The notes: a model not told the origin generated them from the sequence alone. 64,000 nt of DNA from an uncultured Bacilli bacterium (GCA_910577505.1 CAJTLN010000001.1:434001-498000); one strand, 5' to 3'. Shown: positions 8,287 to 17,305, numbered from the stretch's first letter. Numbers and translations are program-made.

Positions 8287-10608
8287 ATGGCAAAGGAAAA
8301 AGAAGAACTTTTTACTAACCTTCAAGTAGTAAAAAGAAATGGCAAAAAAGTCGATTTTAATGAAACAAAAATAGCTATAGCTATCAAAAAGGGTTTTGAC
8401 GATGTAATTGAATCATCTAGAGACGAAGAAGATGGAGTAGCAAAATACACTGAAAAAGATATGCAAAAAGTTTTTCATGATGTATTAGACAGAATAGAAA
8501 AAGATTATCAAGACAAAGATAAGATTAAAATTGAAGAAATTCAAGATTTAATCGAAACATCTTTAAAAGCAAAAAAATATGATGATGTATACGAATCTTT
8601 CACTAATTATAGAGAAAGAAGAGCTCAATCAAGAGCTGCATTTACAGAAGACAAAAGATCACATAAGTTCTTAAAAACATTAGAAGGTCTAGCTCTTAAG
8701 AGTGCATCAGAAGATGATACAAAAAGAGAAAATGGTAATATTGATGGAAACTCAGCAATGGGAACAATGTTACAATTTGGTTCTAATGTATCTAAAGAAT
8801 TCTCAAAAACATATTTAATGAAAAAGAAATTCGCAGATGCTCATGATGAAGGAGACATTCATATTCATGATATGGACTTCGAAGCAATGGGAACAACAAC
8901 ATGCTTACAAATAGATTTAGAAAAATTATTTAAAAGTGGTTTTTCTACAGGACATGGTTATTTAAGAGAACCAAATGATATAATGAGTTACTCAGCACTT
9001 GCCGCTATTGCAATTCAATCAAATCAAAATGATCAACATGGTGGTCAATCAATTCCATTATTTGATTATTATTTAGCACCAGGTGTTATTAAAACATATA
9101 AAAAACAATTAAAAATGACTATTCAAGATTTACTTGATTATTCAGATTTTGCTTCATTTATAAATATGAAAACAGTTGAAGGAGAAATATCTAAACTTAC
9201 AACTATCGAAAATGAAGTAGAAGTATTTGAAAAATTCTATAAAGAAAACGAATCTTTAAAAAGATTATTCAAAATGGCTCTTGAGAAAGCGGTAGCAAAA
9301 ACAGATAAAATTACATTCCAAGCTATGGAAGCATTCATCCATAATTTAAACACAATGCATTCAAGAGCAGGAGCACAAGTACCATTTTCAAGTGTTAACT
9401 TCGGTACAGATACATCTGCTGAAGGACGTATGGTAGTTAAAAATTATTTACTTGCAGTAGATGCTGGATTAGGACATAGTGAAACACCTATCTTCCCAAT
9501 TTCAATATTTAAAGTAAAAGAAGGAGTAAACTATAATCCAGAAGATCCAAACTATGATTTATTTAAACTATCTTGCGAAGTATCAGCTAAACGTTTATTC
9601 CCTAACTTCGAATTTATCGATGCTCCATTCAACTTACAATACTACGTTCCAGGTCGTCCTGAAACAGAAGTTGCTACAATGGGATGTCGTACAAGAGTTA
9701 TGGGTAATGTTGTTGACCCTGAAAAGGCAATAGCACCAAGACGTGGTAATTTATCATTTACAACAATTAATTTACCGAGATTAGGTATTAAATATGGTAT
9801 TGTTGGACCAAATGCAAATAAGAAAGCTGATATGAAAGGCTTCTATGCAGAATTAGATGAAAAAATAGAATTATGTAGAGACCAACTACTTGAAAGATTT
9901 GACATTCAATGTAATAAACGAGTTTATAATTTCCCATTCCTAATGGGACAAGGAAACTGGATGGATTCAGATAAATTAAAACCAAACGATAAATTAAAGA
10001 AAGTTTTAAAACATGGTACATTATCAGTTGGATTTATTGGTCTTGCTGAATGTCTAGTAGCTTTAATTGGAGAACATCATGGTGAATCAACTAAAGCTCA
10101 AAAATTAGGACTAGAAATTATTGGACATATGAGAGAAAAACTTGATGAATATTCACAACAATATAAATTAAACTTCACTTGTTTAGCTACACCAGCTGAA
10201 GGATTAAGTGGAAGATTTACTAAAATAGATAGAGCAATATATGGAAAAATTAAAGGTGTAACAGATAGACCATATTACACAAATTCATTCCATGTACCAG
10301 TATATTACAACGTATCAATAGCTAAAAAAATTAAAACTGAAGCTCCATATCATGCATTAACTAATGCAGGACATATTAGTTACATAGAGCTTGATGGAGA
10401 TGTAACAGAAAATGTAGAAGCATTCGAATCAGTAGTAAGAATGATGAAAGAAGCTGGAATTGGTTATGGAGCAATTAACCACCCAGTAGATAGAGATCCA
10501 GTTTGTGGATACGTTGGAGTAATTAAAGATGTTTGCCCAGGATGTGGACGTCGTGAAGGAGACCCAATTCCTGCAGAACTATTAAAAAATATGAATCTAA
10601 ATAAATAG
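8287..10608 (+). CDS. nrdD: Class III ribonucleotide reductase, large part without glycyl-radical tail
   Basis: This anaerobic enzyme reduces ribonucleoside triphosphates to deoxy forms. The protein has 773 residues. Domains: an N-terminal ATP-cone (VVKRNGKKVDFNETKI, residues about 14-110), then the ten-stranded barrel with the conserved cysteines in TTTCLQIDLEKL and in MGCRTRVMGN (the thiyl-radical loop). Near the end are C740, C750 and C753 (VCGYVG, CPGCGRREG). In ordinary NrdD proteins the chain continues into an RRITGYL glycyl-radical loop; here it stops at NMNLNK and that loop is encoded by the next gene. No activase gene nrdG is adjacent. The ribosome site is AGAAGGAGAG. Confidence 0.93.
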   Translation: MAKEKEELFTNLQVVKRNGKKVDFNETKIAIAIKKGFDDVIESSRDEEDGVAKYTEKDMQKVFHDVLDRIEKDYQDKDKIKIEEIQDLIETSLKAKKYDDVYESFTNYRERRAQSRAAFTEDKRSHKFLKTLEGLALKSASEDDTKRENGNIDGNSAMGTMLQFGSNVSKEFSKTYLMKKKFADAHDEGDIHIHDMDFEAMGTTTCLQIDLEKLFKSGFSTGHGYLREPNDIMSYSALAAIAIQSNQNDQHGGQSIPLFDYYLAPGVIKTYKKQLKMTIQDLLDYSDFASFINMKTVEGEISKLTTIENEVEVFEKFYKENESLKRLFKMALEKAVAKTDKITFQAMEAFIHNLNTMHSRAGAQVPFSSVNFGTDTSAEGRMVVKNYLLAVDAGLGHSETPIFPISIFKVKEGVNYNPEDPNYDLFKLSCEVSAKRLFPNFEFIDAPFNLQYYVPGRPETEVATMGCRTRVMGNVVDPEKAIAPRRGNLSFTTINLPRLGIKYGIVGPNANKKADMKGFYAELDEKIELCRDQLLERFDIQCNKRVYNFPFLMGQGNWMDSDKLKPNDKLKKVLKHGTLSVGFIGLAECLVALIGEHHGESTKAQKLGLEIIGHMREKLDEYSQQYKLNFTCLATPAEGLSGRFTKIDRAIYGKIKGVTDRPYYTNSFHVPVYYNVSIAKKIKTEAPYHALTNAGHISYIELDGDVTENVEAFESVVRMMKEAGIGYGAINHPVDRDPVCGYVGVIKDVCPGCGRREGDPIPAELLKNMNLNK

Positions 10609-10636
10609 AGATAGAGAAAAGAAAGAGGTAAAAGGT

Positions 10637-10822
10637 ATGAAAACAGAAAAAATGGAAAAGGTTGCTGAACAAAAAGTAGAAAGCAAAAAAATGGTTGGTG
10701 AAGGAGTAGGATTCGAAAGAATCAGAAGAATCACTGGTTATCTAGTAGGTACAGTTGATAGATTCAACGATGGAAAAAGAGCCGAAGAAAAAGACAGAGT
10801 AAAACATACATTCGAAAAGTAG
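10637..10822 (+). CDS. Separate glycyl-radical subunit of class III ribonucleotide reductase
   Basis: This small gene encodes 61 residues. Its second half, GFERIRRITGYLVGTVDRF followed by NDGKRAEEKDRVKH, is the C-terminal glycyl-radical loop normally covalently joined to NrdD; the radical glycine is in RRITGYL. The first 25 residues are charged (KTEKMEKVAEQKVESKK) and may be a docking helix. It lies 28 nt after nrdD, in another frame, with its own site (AGAGGTAAAAGGT before ATG). Two untouched start/stop signals argue for a genuine two-gene split and not a one-base frameshift. The product presumably binds NrdD and is activated by a radical SAM NrdG encoded elsewhere. Confidence 0.88.
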   Translation: MKTEKMEKVAEQKVESKKMVGEGVGFERIRRITGYLVGTVDRFNDGKRAEEKDRVKHTFEK

Positions 10823-10840
10823 TTAATTAACTGCTTTTTT
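10815..10840 (+). terminator. Terminator after the nrdD pair
   Basis: AAAAG-T-AGTT pairs with AACT-G-CTTTT, with a T-run. The stop codon of the glycyl-radical gene is inside the stem, so the pair forms a two-gene transcription unit. Confidence 0.75.
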
Positions 10841-10885
10841 CTTTGACTAAAAAATGATATTATTTAACTAGAATAGAGGAATATT

Positions 10886-11290
10886 ATGCAAAATATTGAA
10901 CAAGATAAAGCATCTCATAAGAAAACAATAATCTTATCCATAATTTTAATATTGATAATAGTATTAATGGTAATTTTTACATCTTATATAAAAAAGCAAG
11001 AGTCTCAAATAAAAATAGATGAAAAAAATTACAAATTAGAAATTTATCAAACAGAGTACAATAATAATCAATTATGTATAAATTTACAACTTTCATCATG
11101 TACTAAAATTGCATTTGAAATTCCAACCAGAACTGAAAATGCAGAAATAGGTAGTGATAGAGAAAGCGGATATTATTTTATAATAGGATATAATAAATCT
11201 GAAGAAAGTTCTGGTATTATGTATTATTTCAACCCAACTACTAAAGAACTAAAAAAATGGAAAATAGATAGAATAGCAAATTATTACTAA
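10886..11290 (+). CDS. Hypothetical membrane-anchored protein
   Basis: The 134-residue chain has a charged start (residues 1-14), one strong transmembrane helix (about 15-35, TIILSIILILIIVLMVIF) and an extracytoplasmic domain with two cysteines (LCINLQLSSCTKI) that could form a disulfide. I do not recognise the family. It is a single-gene unit: a terminator precedes it and a GC-poor hairpin (AAAGGGGA with TTCTCTTTT) follows near 11305-11326. Confidence 0.6.
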   Translation: MQNIEQDKASHKKTIILSIILILIIVLMVIFTSYIKKQESQIKIDEKNYKLEIYQTEYNNNQLCINLQLSSCTKIAFEIPTRTENAEIGSDRESGYYFIIGYNKSEESSGIMYYFNPTTKELKKWKIDRIANYY

Positions 11291-11393
11291 AATATAATTA
11301 CTTAAAGGGGAAAAATTCTCTTTTTTCTTTATCAATTTTGAAAATACCATCTTATTTTTTATTTGTGATATAATTTAAATCGGATGTGATTAC

Positions 11394-12503
11394 ATGCAGT
11401 ATATTAAAAATAATAAAAAATTTATAATAACTTATTCCATAATAAGCTTACTTGGAATAATAGCAATCATCTTCACATTTAATAACCATTCATTATATAA
11501 AGAGACAATTGCCAAGATTATTTCTACAGAAGAAGAATATGTTAGTACAGATACAATTACATATGGTTACCATGAAGATATTTATAAACAAAAAATTACA
11601 GCTAAAATTCTTAATGGTGAAGATAAAGGAAAAGAAGTAACTATCACTAACGAATATCATAAAGGCGAAGCTTATGATCAAAAGTATAAAAAAGGTGATG
11701 AAATATTTGTTTCAATAAACAAACGTGACAACGACATAAAAAATACTCATATAGAAGGTTATAAAAGAGATAAATACATTATTATACTAATAGTTGTCTT
11801 CTCCCTAACAATCATTCTAGTAGGACATTTAAAAGGCTTTTTCTCTATAATAAGCGTTATCTTAAATATATTTTTATTTAATATTATAGTAATGCTTAAT
11901 GGAAAAGGTCTATCTTTACCAATTTTATCATTCATAGGTTCAATTATATTTAGTATAATCTGCTTAACTTTAGTATCAGGATTAAACAAAAAAACTCTCT
12001 CAGCTATAATAAGTAGTATCATAGGGGTATCGGTAACTATGTTAATAACTATAATAGTTATCCACTTTTCGGAATTTAGTGGTGTTAGATTTGAGCAAAT
12101 GGAATTACTCACAAGACCATATGATGGAATATTTATCTCAGAATTAATTCTAGGAGGATTAGGAGCTATTATGGACATATCCATAAGTATGTCATCATCA
12201 TTAAACGAACTTATTGAAAAAGATGAAAAAATAACTTTCAAATCTTTAACAAAATCAGGATTTGCCATTGGAAAAGATATAATGAGTACGATGATAAATG
12301 TTTTATTCTTTACATATATATGCTCTGTAATTCCTAATTTAACAATTTATTTTAGAAATGGAGTGGAGATATCAACACTTATTGATCAATATATAAGTCT
12401 TGAAATGACAAGAGCTTTAGTAGGAGCAATAGGAATTACACTTACAATTCCTATTGCAATATACACAACGCTATTTATATATAAAAGGAGGAATAAAGAA
12501 TGA
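11394..12503 (+). CDS. YibE/F family membrane protein, first of a pair
   Basis: This 369-residue protein has an N-terminal transmembrane helix, an extracytoplasmic beta-rich domain (about residues 35-125, KITAKILNGEDKGKEVTI) and then seven or so transmembrane helices. The helices carry the YibE/F signature GALGAIMDISISMSSSL (full context GGLGAIMD) and IGKDIMSTMINVLFF. YibE/F proteins are proposed membrane transporters or permease-like proteins of unknown substrate. An extended -10 (TGTGATATAAT) lies about 20 nt upstream. The stop overlaps the next start as ATGA, so the two proteins are coupled. Confidence 0.85.
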   Translation: MQYIKNNKKFIITYSIISLLGIIAIIFTFNNHSLYKETIAKIISTEEEYVSTDTITYGYHEDIYKQKITAKILNGEDKGKEVTITNEYHKGEAYDQKYKKGDEIFVSINKRDNDIKNTHIEGYKRDKYIIILIVVFSLTIILVGHLKGFFSIISVILNIFLFNIIVMLNGKGLSLPILSFIGSIIFSIICLTLVSGLNKKTLSAIISSIIGVSVTMLITIIVIHFSEFSGVRFEQMELLTRPYDGIFISELILGGLGAIMDISISMSSSLNELIEKDEKITFKSLTKSGFAIGKDIMSTMINVLFFTYICSVIPNLTIYFRNGVEISTLIDQYISLEMTRALVGAIGITLTIPIAIYTTLFIYKRRNKE

Positions 12504-13363
12504 TAAAAATACTATCTTTAATACTTTTAATCCTTCTTCTATTAATTGGTGGAAAAAGAGGCTTAAAAACATTTTTTACAATATATATGAATCTAGCATT
12601 AATATTTCTATTAGTAATAATAGTAGGCTGGGGATTTAATCCTATAATTCCAACATTCATAATATGTATAGTAATAAGTACTATAATATTATTCTTCTTA
12701 AATGGAACAAATAAAAAAACAATAGTATCATTTGTATCAGTATGCTTTTTATTACTAATATTTATTGCTATTACATGTATATTTGGAAATAATATATATA
12801 TACAAGGATATACTGAAGAAACAATAGAAGGTATAAGTTATGTAATATATGATACAGGAATTAATATGTTAGCTTTATCAAACTCTATTATTATAATAGG
12901 TCTTATAGGTAATATAGTAGATACATCTATAGCTATATCATCTGCCTTATATGAAGTACATTTAAATAATCCTAAATTAGGAGCCAAAGATTTATTTATA
13001 TCAGGTATGAATATAGGAAAAGATATATTAGGTACCACAACTAATACTTTATTCTTTGCTTACTTAGGTAGTTATATGACTCTATTTATCTATTTTCAAG
13101 ATTTTAGTTATACTATTACTGCAATTATAAATTCAAAAGTTTTTGCTAGTGAATTTACTAGAATTATGTTAAGTGGCATTGCTTCTTTTATAATTATTCC
13201 ACTAACATCATTAATTTCTAGTATTACATATACATTTGATAAGGAGGAAATTTATGAAAAAAATGAATATAATATACGAAGACAAGGAAATATTAGTAGT
13301 AGACAAAGAACCTCATCTTCTAACAATAGCAACAGAAAAAAAAGAATCACGAACTCTATATAG
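12500..13363 (+). CDS. YibE/F family membrane protein, second of a pair
   Basis: A 287-residue partner of the preceding protein. It lacks the extracytoplasmic domain but repeats the signature GLIGNIVDTSIAISSAL and IGKDILGTTTNTLFF, so the two are paralogues and may form a heteromer. A run of hydrophobic helices fills residues 1-250. The last 37 residues (from DKEEIYEKN) are polar, rich in N, S and R, and are encoded entirely in DNA that also codes the start of the downstream pseudouridine synthase in another frame. The tail is probably a read-through extension. Confidence 0.82.
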   Translation: MIKILSLILLILLLLIGGKRGLKTFFTIYMNLALIFLLVIIVGWGFNPIIPTFIICIVISTIILFFLNGTNKKTIVSFVSVCFLLLIFIAITCIFGNNIYIQGYTEETIEGISYVIYDTGINMLALSNSIIIIGLIGNIVDTSIAISSALYEVHLNNPKLGAKDLFISGMNIGKDILGTTTNTLFFAYLGSYMTLFIYFQDFSYTITAIINSKVFASEFTRIMLSGIASFIIIPLTSLISSITYTFDKEEIYEKNEYNIRRQGNISSRQRTSSSNNSNRKKRITNSI

Positions 13364-13907
13364 TGAAGCAAGTACATATGTAAAGAAACAATATCCTAAA
13401 AATAAAATTTTTATTGTTCATAGATTAGATAAAGATACATCTGGTTTAGTAATATTTGCTAAAAATCCAGATCAAAAGTTATCTTTGCAAAACAATTGGT
13501 CTAATGTAAAAAGAGAATATATTTGCATTGTAGAAGGCAAATTACCTAAGAAAAAAGATACACTAAAATCATACTTAGCTGAATCTAAAACTCTTGAAGT
13601 ATATGAAACAAAGGATAAAACTAAAGGTAAATTAGCTATTACAGAGTATGAAGTATTGCAATCTAATAACAAGTATTCTTTACTTAAAATAAATATTAAA
13701 ACAGGTAGGCGTAATCAAATTAGAGTACAATTATCAAATATTGGTAATCCTATAGTTGGAGATAAAAAGTATGGAAGTAAAACAGATTCTTTAAAAAGAC
13801 TAGCTCTTCATGCTAATCTTATTGAATATCAATTAAAGGGTCGCACATATCATTTTGAAACTAAGTATCCTAATAGTTTTAGCAAAATATTTAAAGAAAC
13901 AAAATAA
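13254..13907 (+). CDS. RluA-family 23S/tRNA pseudouridine synthase
   Basis: A 217-residue RNA pseudouridine synthase. The catalytic motif HRLDKDTSGLVIFAKN holds the essential aspartate. Other family segments are EYICIVEGKLP, INIKTGRRNQIRVQLS and RLALHANLIEY. An in-frame upstream start exists at 13236, but the strong AAGGAGG at 13241-13247 points to ATG at 13254 and the protein start MKKMNIIYEDKEILVV fits the family. There is no S4 domain, so it is the short single-domain type. The first 110 bp overlap the YibE/F gene. The exact uridine target cannot be told. Confidence 0.9.
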   Translation: MKKMNIIYEDKEILVVDKEPHLLTIATEKKESRTLYSEASTYVKKQYPKNKIFIVHRLDKDTSGLVIFAKNPDQKLSLQNNWSNVKREYICIVEGKLPKKKDTLKSYLAESKTLEVYETKDKTKGKLAITEYEVLQSNNKYSLLKINIKTGRRNQIRVQLSNIGNPIVGDKKYGSKTDSLKRLALHANLIEYQLKGRTYHFETKYPNSFSKIFKETK

Positions 13908-13939
13908 TATGCTATAATTCATATAATAGGTGATTATAG

Positions 13940-14722
13940 ATGACAGAGATATTTAACTTTATATTTGATAATTTTTTCTTATTTGTATTTATCTTATTAG
14001 GTTACTATTTATATCGACAATACAAGGATTTAAAAGAAAAAATTGCTAGTATTAATGAGATATTTACAAATACTCTAGATAAATATCTCCAAGATAAAAT
14101 AAAAATAGCTGAGGAAACTACAGATCGTATATTAAAAGAATATGGTCGCGAAGATACTGTAAGTACTGAAATCAATAGATTATTATTATTGATTGAAAAG
14201 GGTGTAACAGGTTCTATTAATGATAAAGTATCTACAAGTAATGCTATTAATAAATTTAAGTTAAGTAAAAAAATTGATTTTGAAAAATATCCATATCTTT
14301 TAGAGTTAAATGATTTGGGAACTTTTAAAGAAGATGAATTAAATGATCCTACAAATGAGATTACTATAGCAAGACGTGAATATAATGCTCAAGCATTTAG
14401 ATATAATGAAAAAGCAAGCAGTATCATTATGCAATATATGACTAAGTTGTTACGACTTCCAAGCCAATATATAATATTCGATGCTCAAAAGATAACTAGA
14501 TATGAAGATAACTATGAAGTGTTTGAAGAAAAAGAGCCAGAAATTAATTCTTTATCAACTTTAAATAGATCTGATAGTGTTGAAGTTGAAAAAAGTCTTA
14601 ATGATTTATTATATAGTAATGATAATGAAGATGAAGAAGATATGATTACAATTGAACATAGTGATTTAATTTTAAAGCCTTCAATAAATATAGAAGAAGA
14701 GAAAAACGAAGAAAAGGATTAG
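13940..14722 (+). CDS. Hypothetical protein with N-terminal membrane anchor and acidic tail
   Basis: The 260-residue protein starts with one transmembrane helix (about residues 8-26, FFLFVFILLGYYLY), then a helical cytoplasmic region with a coiled-coil feel (residues 30-70), a central domain and a strongly acidic tail (NDNEDEEDMITIEHSD, EEEKNEEKD). The middle segment EYNAQAFRYNEKASSIIMQY resembles LemA-type helices (LemA proteins carry a similar YN..V..YN motif), but the match is partial. An extended -10 (TGCTATAAT) and AGGTGAT give a very short leader. It ends inside a terminator shared with the convergent gene. Confidence 0.62.
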   Translation: MTEIFNFIFDNFFLFVFILLGYYLYRQYKDLKEKIASINEIFTNTLDKYLQDKIKIAEETTDRILKEYGREDTVSTEINRLLLLIEKGVTGSINDKVSTSNAINKFKLSKKIDFEKYPYLLELNDLGTFKEDELNDPTNEITIARREYNAQAFRYNEKASSIIMQYMTKLLRLPSQYIIFDAQKITRYEDNYEVFEEKEPEINSLSTLNRSDSVEVEKSLNDLLYSNDNEDEEDMITIEHSDLILKPSINIEEEKNEEKD

Positions 14723-14742
14723 ATATTTTTATCTAATCCTTT
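14713..14742. terminator. Bidirectional terminator
   Basis: A near-perfect palindrome: AAAAGGATTAGAT, a loop of T residues, and ATCTAATCCTTTT. It holds the stop codons of both convergent genes (13940-14722 and 14719-15054). Confidence 0.88.
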
Positions 14743-15054
14743 TAATTTATCGTATTGTTTATACATATATTGCACACCATTTTCTAAATAGAAATAATGA
14801 TAAATATATAATATTAAAAAAACAGTTATAATTATTGCAATAGGTACAAATATAATACTTACTATTGTAAGTGAAAGACATAATATTGTAATAATAGCAT
14901 AGAATATTGTAACTAATAGATGTATAAGTCTTTCATGCTGAAAAAAAGCTATTTTTTTTAAATGATTTTCTATAACATTACTAATATCTTTATATTTTTT
15001 ATTTTTTATATATTCATCTATATAATCAATATGTTCTTTCATATATTCTCTCAT
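14719..15054 (-). CDS. Small hypothetical membrane protein
   Basis: A 111-residue protein with an amphipathic charged N-terminal half (residues 1-40) and two adjacent transmembrane helices (about 43-65 and 68-88), then a basic-aromatic C-terminus (YLENGVQYMYKQYDKL). The family is not recognised. The start follows GGTGAT with normal spacing. It overlaps the convergent gene by 4 nt at the stop. Confidence 0.6.
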   Translation of the reverse strand: MREYMKEHIDYIDEYIKNKKYKDISNVIENHLKKIAFFQHERLIHLLVTIFYAIITILCLSLTIVSIIFVPIAIIITVFLILYIYHYFYLENGVQYMYKQYDKLKGLDKNI

Positions 15055-15158
15055 ATTATCACCATCTTTATTATATCAAATGTCAAATAAAAATAAAGTG
15101 AGTTTCTTTATCTTAAATTTAAAAGAATTATATATTATAATTATAATAGGTGAGTAGT

Positions 15159-15698
15159 ATGAAGAGAAAAATAAATAAATACGATATAGTAATTTACAGC
15201 TGTTTACTTGCTGCCATTGCTTTTTTAGTTTTAGGTGGAAAAGATTATTTTACAACTTTAGATGAAGAAACCACAGTTAAAGATGAATTTAAATCAGCAT
15301 TAAAAGAAATTAATAATACAGAGGAAGAAGATATTCCTACAGATACCAATACAGGTGAACCTGAACCGGAAAATCTAGTGAACTTTGATAAATTTAGCAT
15401 AGTTCAAAAGTATCTTGATTCAATACTTGATCAAATTGTAAAAGATAAATTAATTACTTATAAGATGATAAAAACATGGGATGAGTATTCTGTATTAAAT
15501 ATGCAATATCAAAAAGAAGTAACAGATAAATATTATGAATATGTTGTAGATATCAAAATAAGTAATAAAAATGCAAATCTTCCAACAGAAGAAAACAAAG
15601 ATTTAAGTACAGATGAATATAGTGTTATAACTTTAAAATTTTATATTCAAGATTCTTATGAAAGAAATGGATTTATAGTCAAGAAAATAGATGCATAA
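15159..15698 (+). CDS. Hypothetical membrane-anchored protein
   Basis: A 179-residue protein with an N-terminal signal anchor (residues about 9-28, IVIYSCLLAAIAFLVLGG). It has an acidic, threonine- and proline-containing linker (EEEDIPTDTNTGEPEPEN) and an exported alpha/beta domain. The frame is open from a GTG at 15150, but that GTG is part of the AGGTGAG ribosome site, so ATG at 15159 is the likely start. A TATAAT box lies just upstream. Function unknown. Confidence 0.65.
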   Translation: MKRKINKYDIVIYSCLLAAIAFLVLGGKDYFTTLDEETTVKDEFKSALKEINNTEEEDIPTDTNTGEPEPENLVNFDKFSIVQKYLDSILDQIVKDKLITYKMIKTWDEYSVLNMQYQKEVTDKYYEYVVDIKISNKNANLPTEENKDLSTDEYSVITLKFYIQDSYERNGFIVKKIDA

Positions 15699-15722
15699 AA
15701 GAGGTATTTTTAACCTCTTTTT
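15697..15722 (+). terminator. Terminator
   Basis: AAAAGAGGT, a short loop, ACCTCTTTTT directly after the stop of the 15159 gene. Confidence 0.85.
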
Positions 15723-15784
15723 GCATATAATATAGGTATAATACCTAAAAATTAAATAAATTATCAAAAAATATCAAATTATTA

Positions 15785-15812
15785 TTGACATTATTTTTCA
15801 TTTTGCTATAAT
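15785..15812 (+). promoter_or_regulatory. SigmaA promoter of tRNA-Asn
   Basis: A perfect TTGACA (15785-15790), a 16-nt spacer ending TTTTGC, and a perfect TATAAT (15807-15812), 11 nt before the tRNA. Confidence 0.88.
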
Positions 15813-15823
15813 TAAAGAGCAAT

Positions 15824-15899
15824 GCCTGATTAGCTCAGTCGGTAGAGCGCACGGCTGTTAACCGTTAGGTCGTAGGTTCGAGTCCTACATCAGGCGCCA
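15824..15899 (+). tRNA. tRNA-Asn (GTT)
   Basis: A 76-nt cloverleaf: the acceptor GCCTGAT pairs perfectly with ATCAGGC. The D-stem is GCTC/GAGC around AGTCGGTA. The anticodon loop CTGTTAA gives GTT. The T-arm is GTAGG TTCGAGT CCTAC. Discriminator G and CCA are encoded. One base pair at the edge of the anticodon stem (27-43) is a mismatch. Confidence 0.96.
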
Positions 15900-15911
15900 T
15901 TTTGAATATTA

Positions 15912-15936
15912 AACAACCTAAAAAAGGTTGTTTTTT
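15912..15936 (+). terminator. Terminator after tRNA-Asn
   Basis: AACAACCT, an A5 loop, AGGTTGTT and a T-run, so the tRNA is a monocistronic unit. Confidence 0.88.
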
Positions 15937-15957
15937 CTTTAGAAAGAAAGTGATAAT

Positions 15958-16371
15958 ATGTCATTTGTCCATGATAATGAAATTAAATCTTATAGTGTAG
16001 ATTTAGAAAATAAACAAATTATCTTTATCACTAAATATGAAAATAAAAATATAGTTGAAAATACAAAGATTATATTTGAAAATGTCACAGCTAGTGAATT
16101 TAAAAATGTTGGAAGTGATTATCAAAATATTATATTTGATATTAAAGTATATGATATATATGAATTTCTTAATGATTGTAGTGATTTGATTAAAGAACGA
16201 AAAAATTGGGGATGGCCTCTTTATTATAAAGATGAAAGTGAACTAAAAAAAGCGCTGGAAGATAAAAAACAAAAATACTATTATCTTGATGATGTAGTTG
16301 GTATGTTTGGTTTCATCTTAGCTAGTAAGTGCACTATAGAAGTAAATGGCGATATAAAAGAGGAATTATAA
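15958..16371 (+). CDS. Hypothetical protein
   Basis: A 137-residue soluble protein. The first half is beta-rich (SYSVDLENKQIIFITKYE, VENTKIIFENV); the second contains a helix and a tyrosine cluster (KKQKYYYLDDVVGMFGFILASKC). It resembles the small uncharacterised proteins that many Firmicutes carry as orphan genes. No family can be named. The ribosome site is GAAAGTGAT. Confidence 0.6.
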   Translation: MSFVHDNEIKSYSVDLENKQIIFITKYENKNIVENTKIIFENVTASEFKNVGSDYQNIIFDIKVYDIYEFLNDCSDLIKERKNWGWPLYYKDESELKKALEDKKQKYYYLDDVVGMFGFILASKCTIEVNGDIKEEL

Positions 16372-16420
16372 TTTGACTATTTATAAATCATAAATTACAA
16401 TACTTTCTTAGGTGATTTAT

Positions 16421-17269
16421 ATGCTAGACAGAAATATAGAAAATCAATTAGTTAATAACCCTTTACAGTATCGAAGTATCTTAACTATTCCTAAAAATAT
16501 ACGTATAGGATTAGAACTAGAATTAGAAAGTATTAATCCTGAAAAAGTATATAATTTAATAAGAAAACAAATAGGTACGCATTGGCTAACAAAAACAGAT
16601 AAATCTTTAATAAAAGGACAAAGTACTGAAATAGTTTCGCCAGTTTTAACTAATAATAAAAATTGTTGGGAAGTCTTAGAAAAATTAGGTGAGTTATTAG
16701 AAAGAATAAAGCCAACATTTGATAATTGTAGCTTTCAAGTTAACTTCGACGGATCGTTATTACCAACAGCAGAAGAAAGATTAATATTTTTGAAGTTATA
16801 TGCATTTTATGAAGACATAATATATCGCTTCTCTAAAGGAGAAAATGAACATTATCGAGACTCTCTTGACACATATGCTTCACCAATAATCTTATCTTTA
16901 AAAGATACCTTATATTTTGGAGAAGACGATAAAGATTTAATATTAGAAAGATTTAATAATCAAAAAAGATATGGAATTAGCTTTAAAACCCAAAAGAAAG
17001 ACTTAATAGAGTTTAGAACTCCCAATGGTACATATAATCCCATACTTTGGCAAAACTATATAACACTATTTTATTATTTAATAATGTGTGTAGTAAATAG
17101 AAAATATAATATTCAAGAGTTAGATTCTTACATAAATTCATATTCAAAATTAAATATTTTAGAAAGTTATGAATTACCAAGAGAAGAGAAAGCTCTTAAA
17201 TTATCTAAACAAATATTTTTAAATCAAAATGACAGAATATATTTCTTGCATCAATATTTAAGAAAATAA
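16421..17269 (+). CDS. Amidoligase-family enzyme
   Basis: A 282-residue protein resembling amidoligases, which form amide bonds with a glutamine-synthetase/GCS-like fold. Visible family segments are RIGLELELESI (acidic strand), TDKSLIKGQSTEIVSPVL (the conserved D-S and EIVSP block) and SFQVNFDGSLLP, followed by a helical C-terminal half with an RTPNGTYNPILWQNY-type motif (EFRTPNGT). The frame is open from a GTG at 16412 lying in AGGTGAT, so ATG at 16421 is chosen. The adjacent AAA+ gene has the same promoter/ribosome-site layout. The two substrates that would be joined are unknown. Confidence 0.78.
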   Translation: MLDRNIENQLVNNPLQYRSILTIPKNIRIGLELELESINPEKVYNLIRKQIGTHWLTKTDKSLIKGQSTEIVSPVLTNNKNCWEVLEKLGELLERIKPTFDNCSFQVNFDGSLLPTAEERLIFLKLYAFYEDIIYRFSKGENEHYRDSLDTYASPIILSLKDTLYFGEDDKDLILERFNNQKRYGISFKTQKKDLIEFRTPNGTYNPILWQNYITLFYYLIMCVVNRKYNIQELDSYINSYSKLNILESYELPREEKALKLSKQIFLNQNDRIYFLHQYLRK

Positions 17270-17305
17270 AAAGTATATATGTTATAATTATAAAAGGTGA
17301 TTTAT

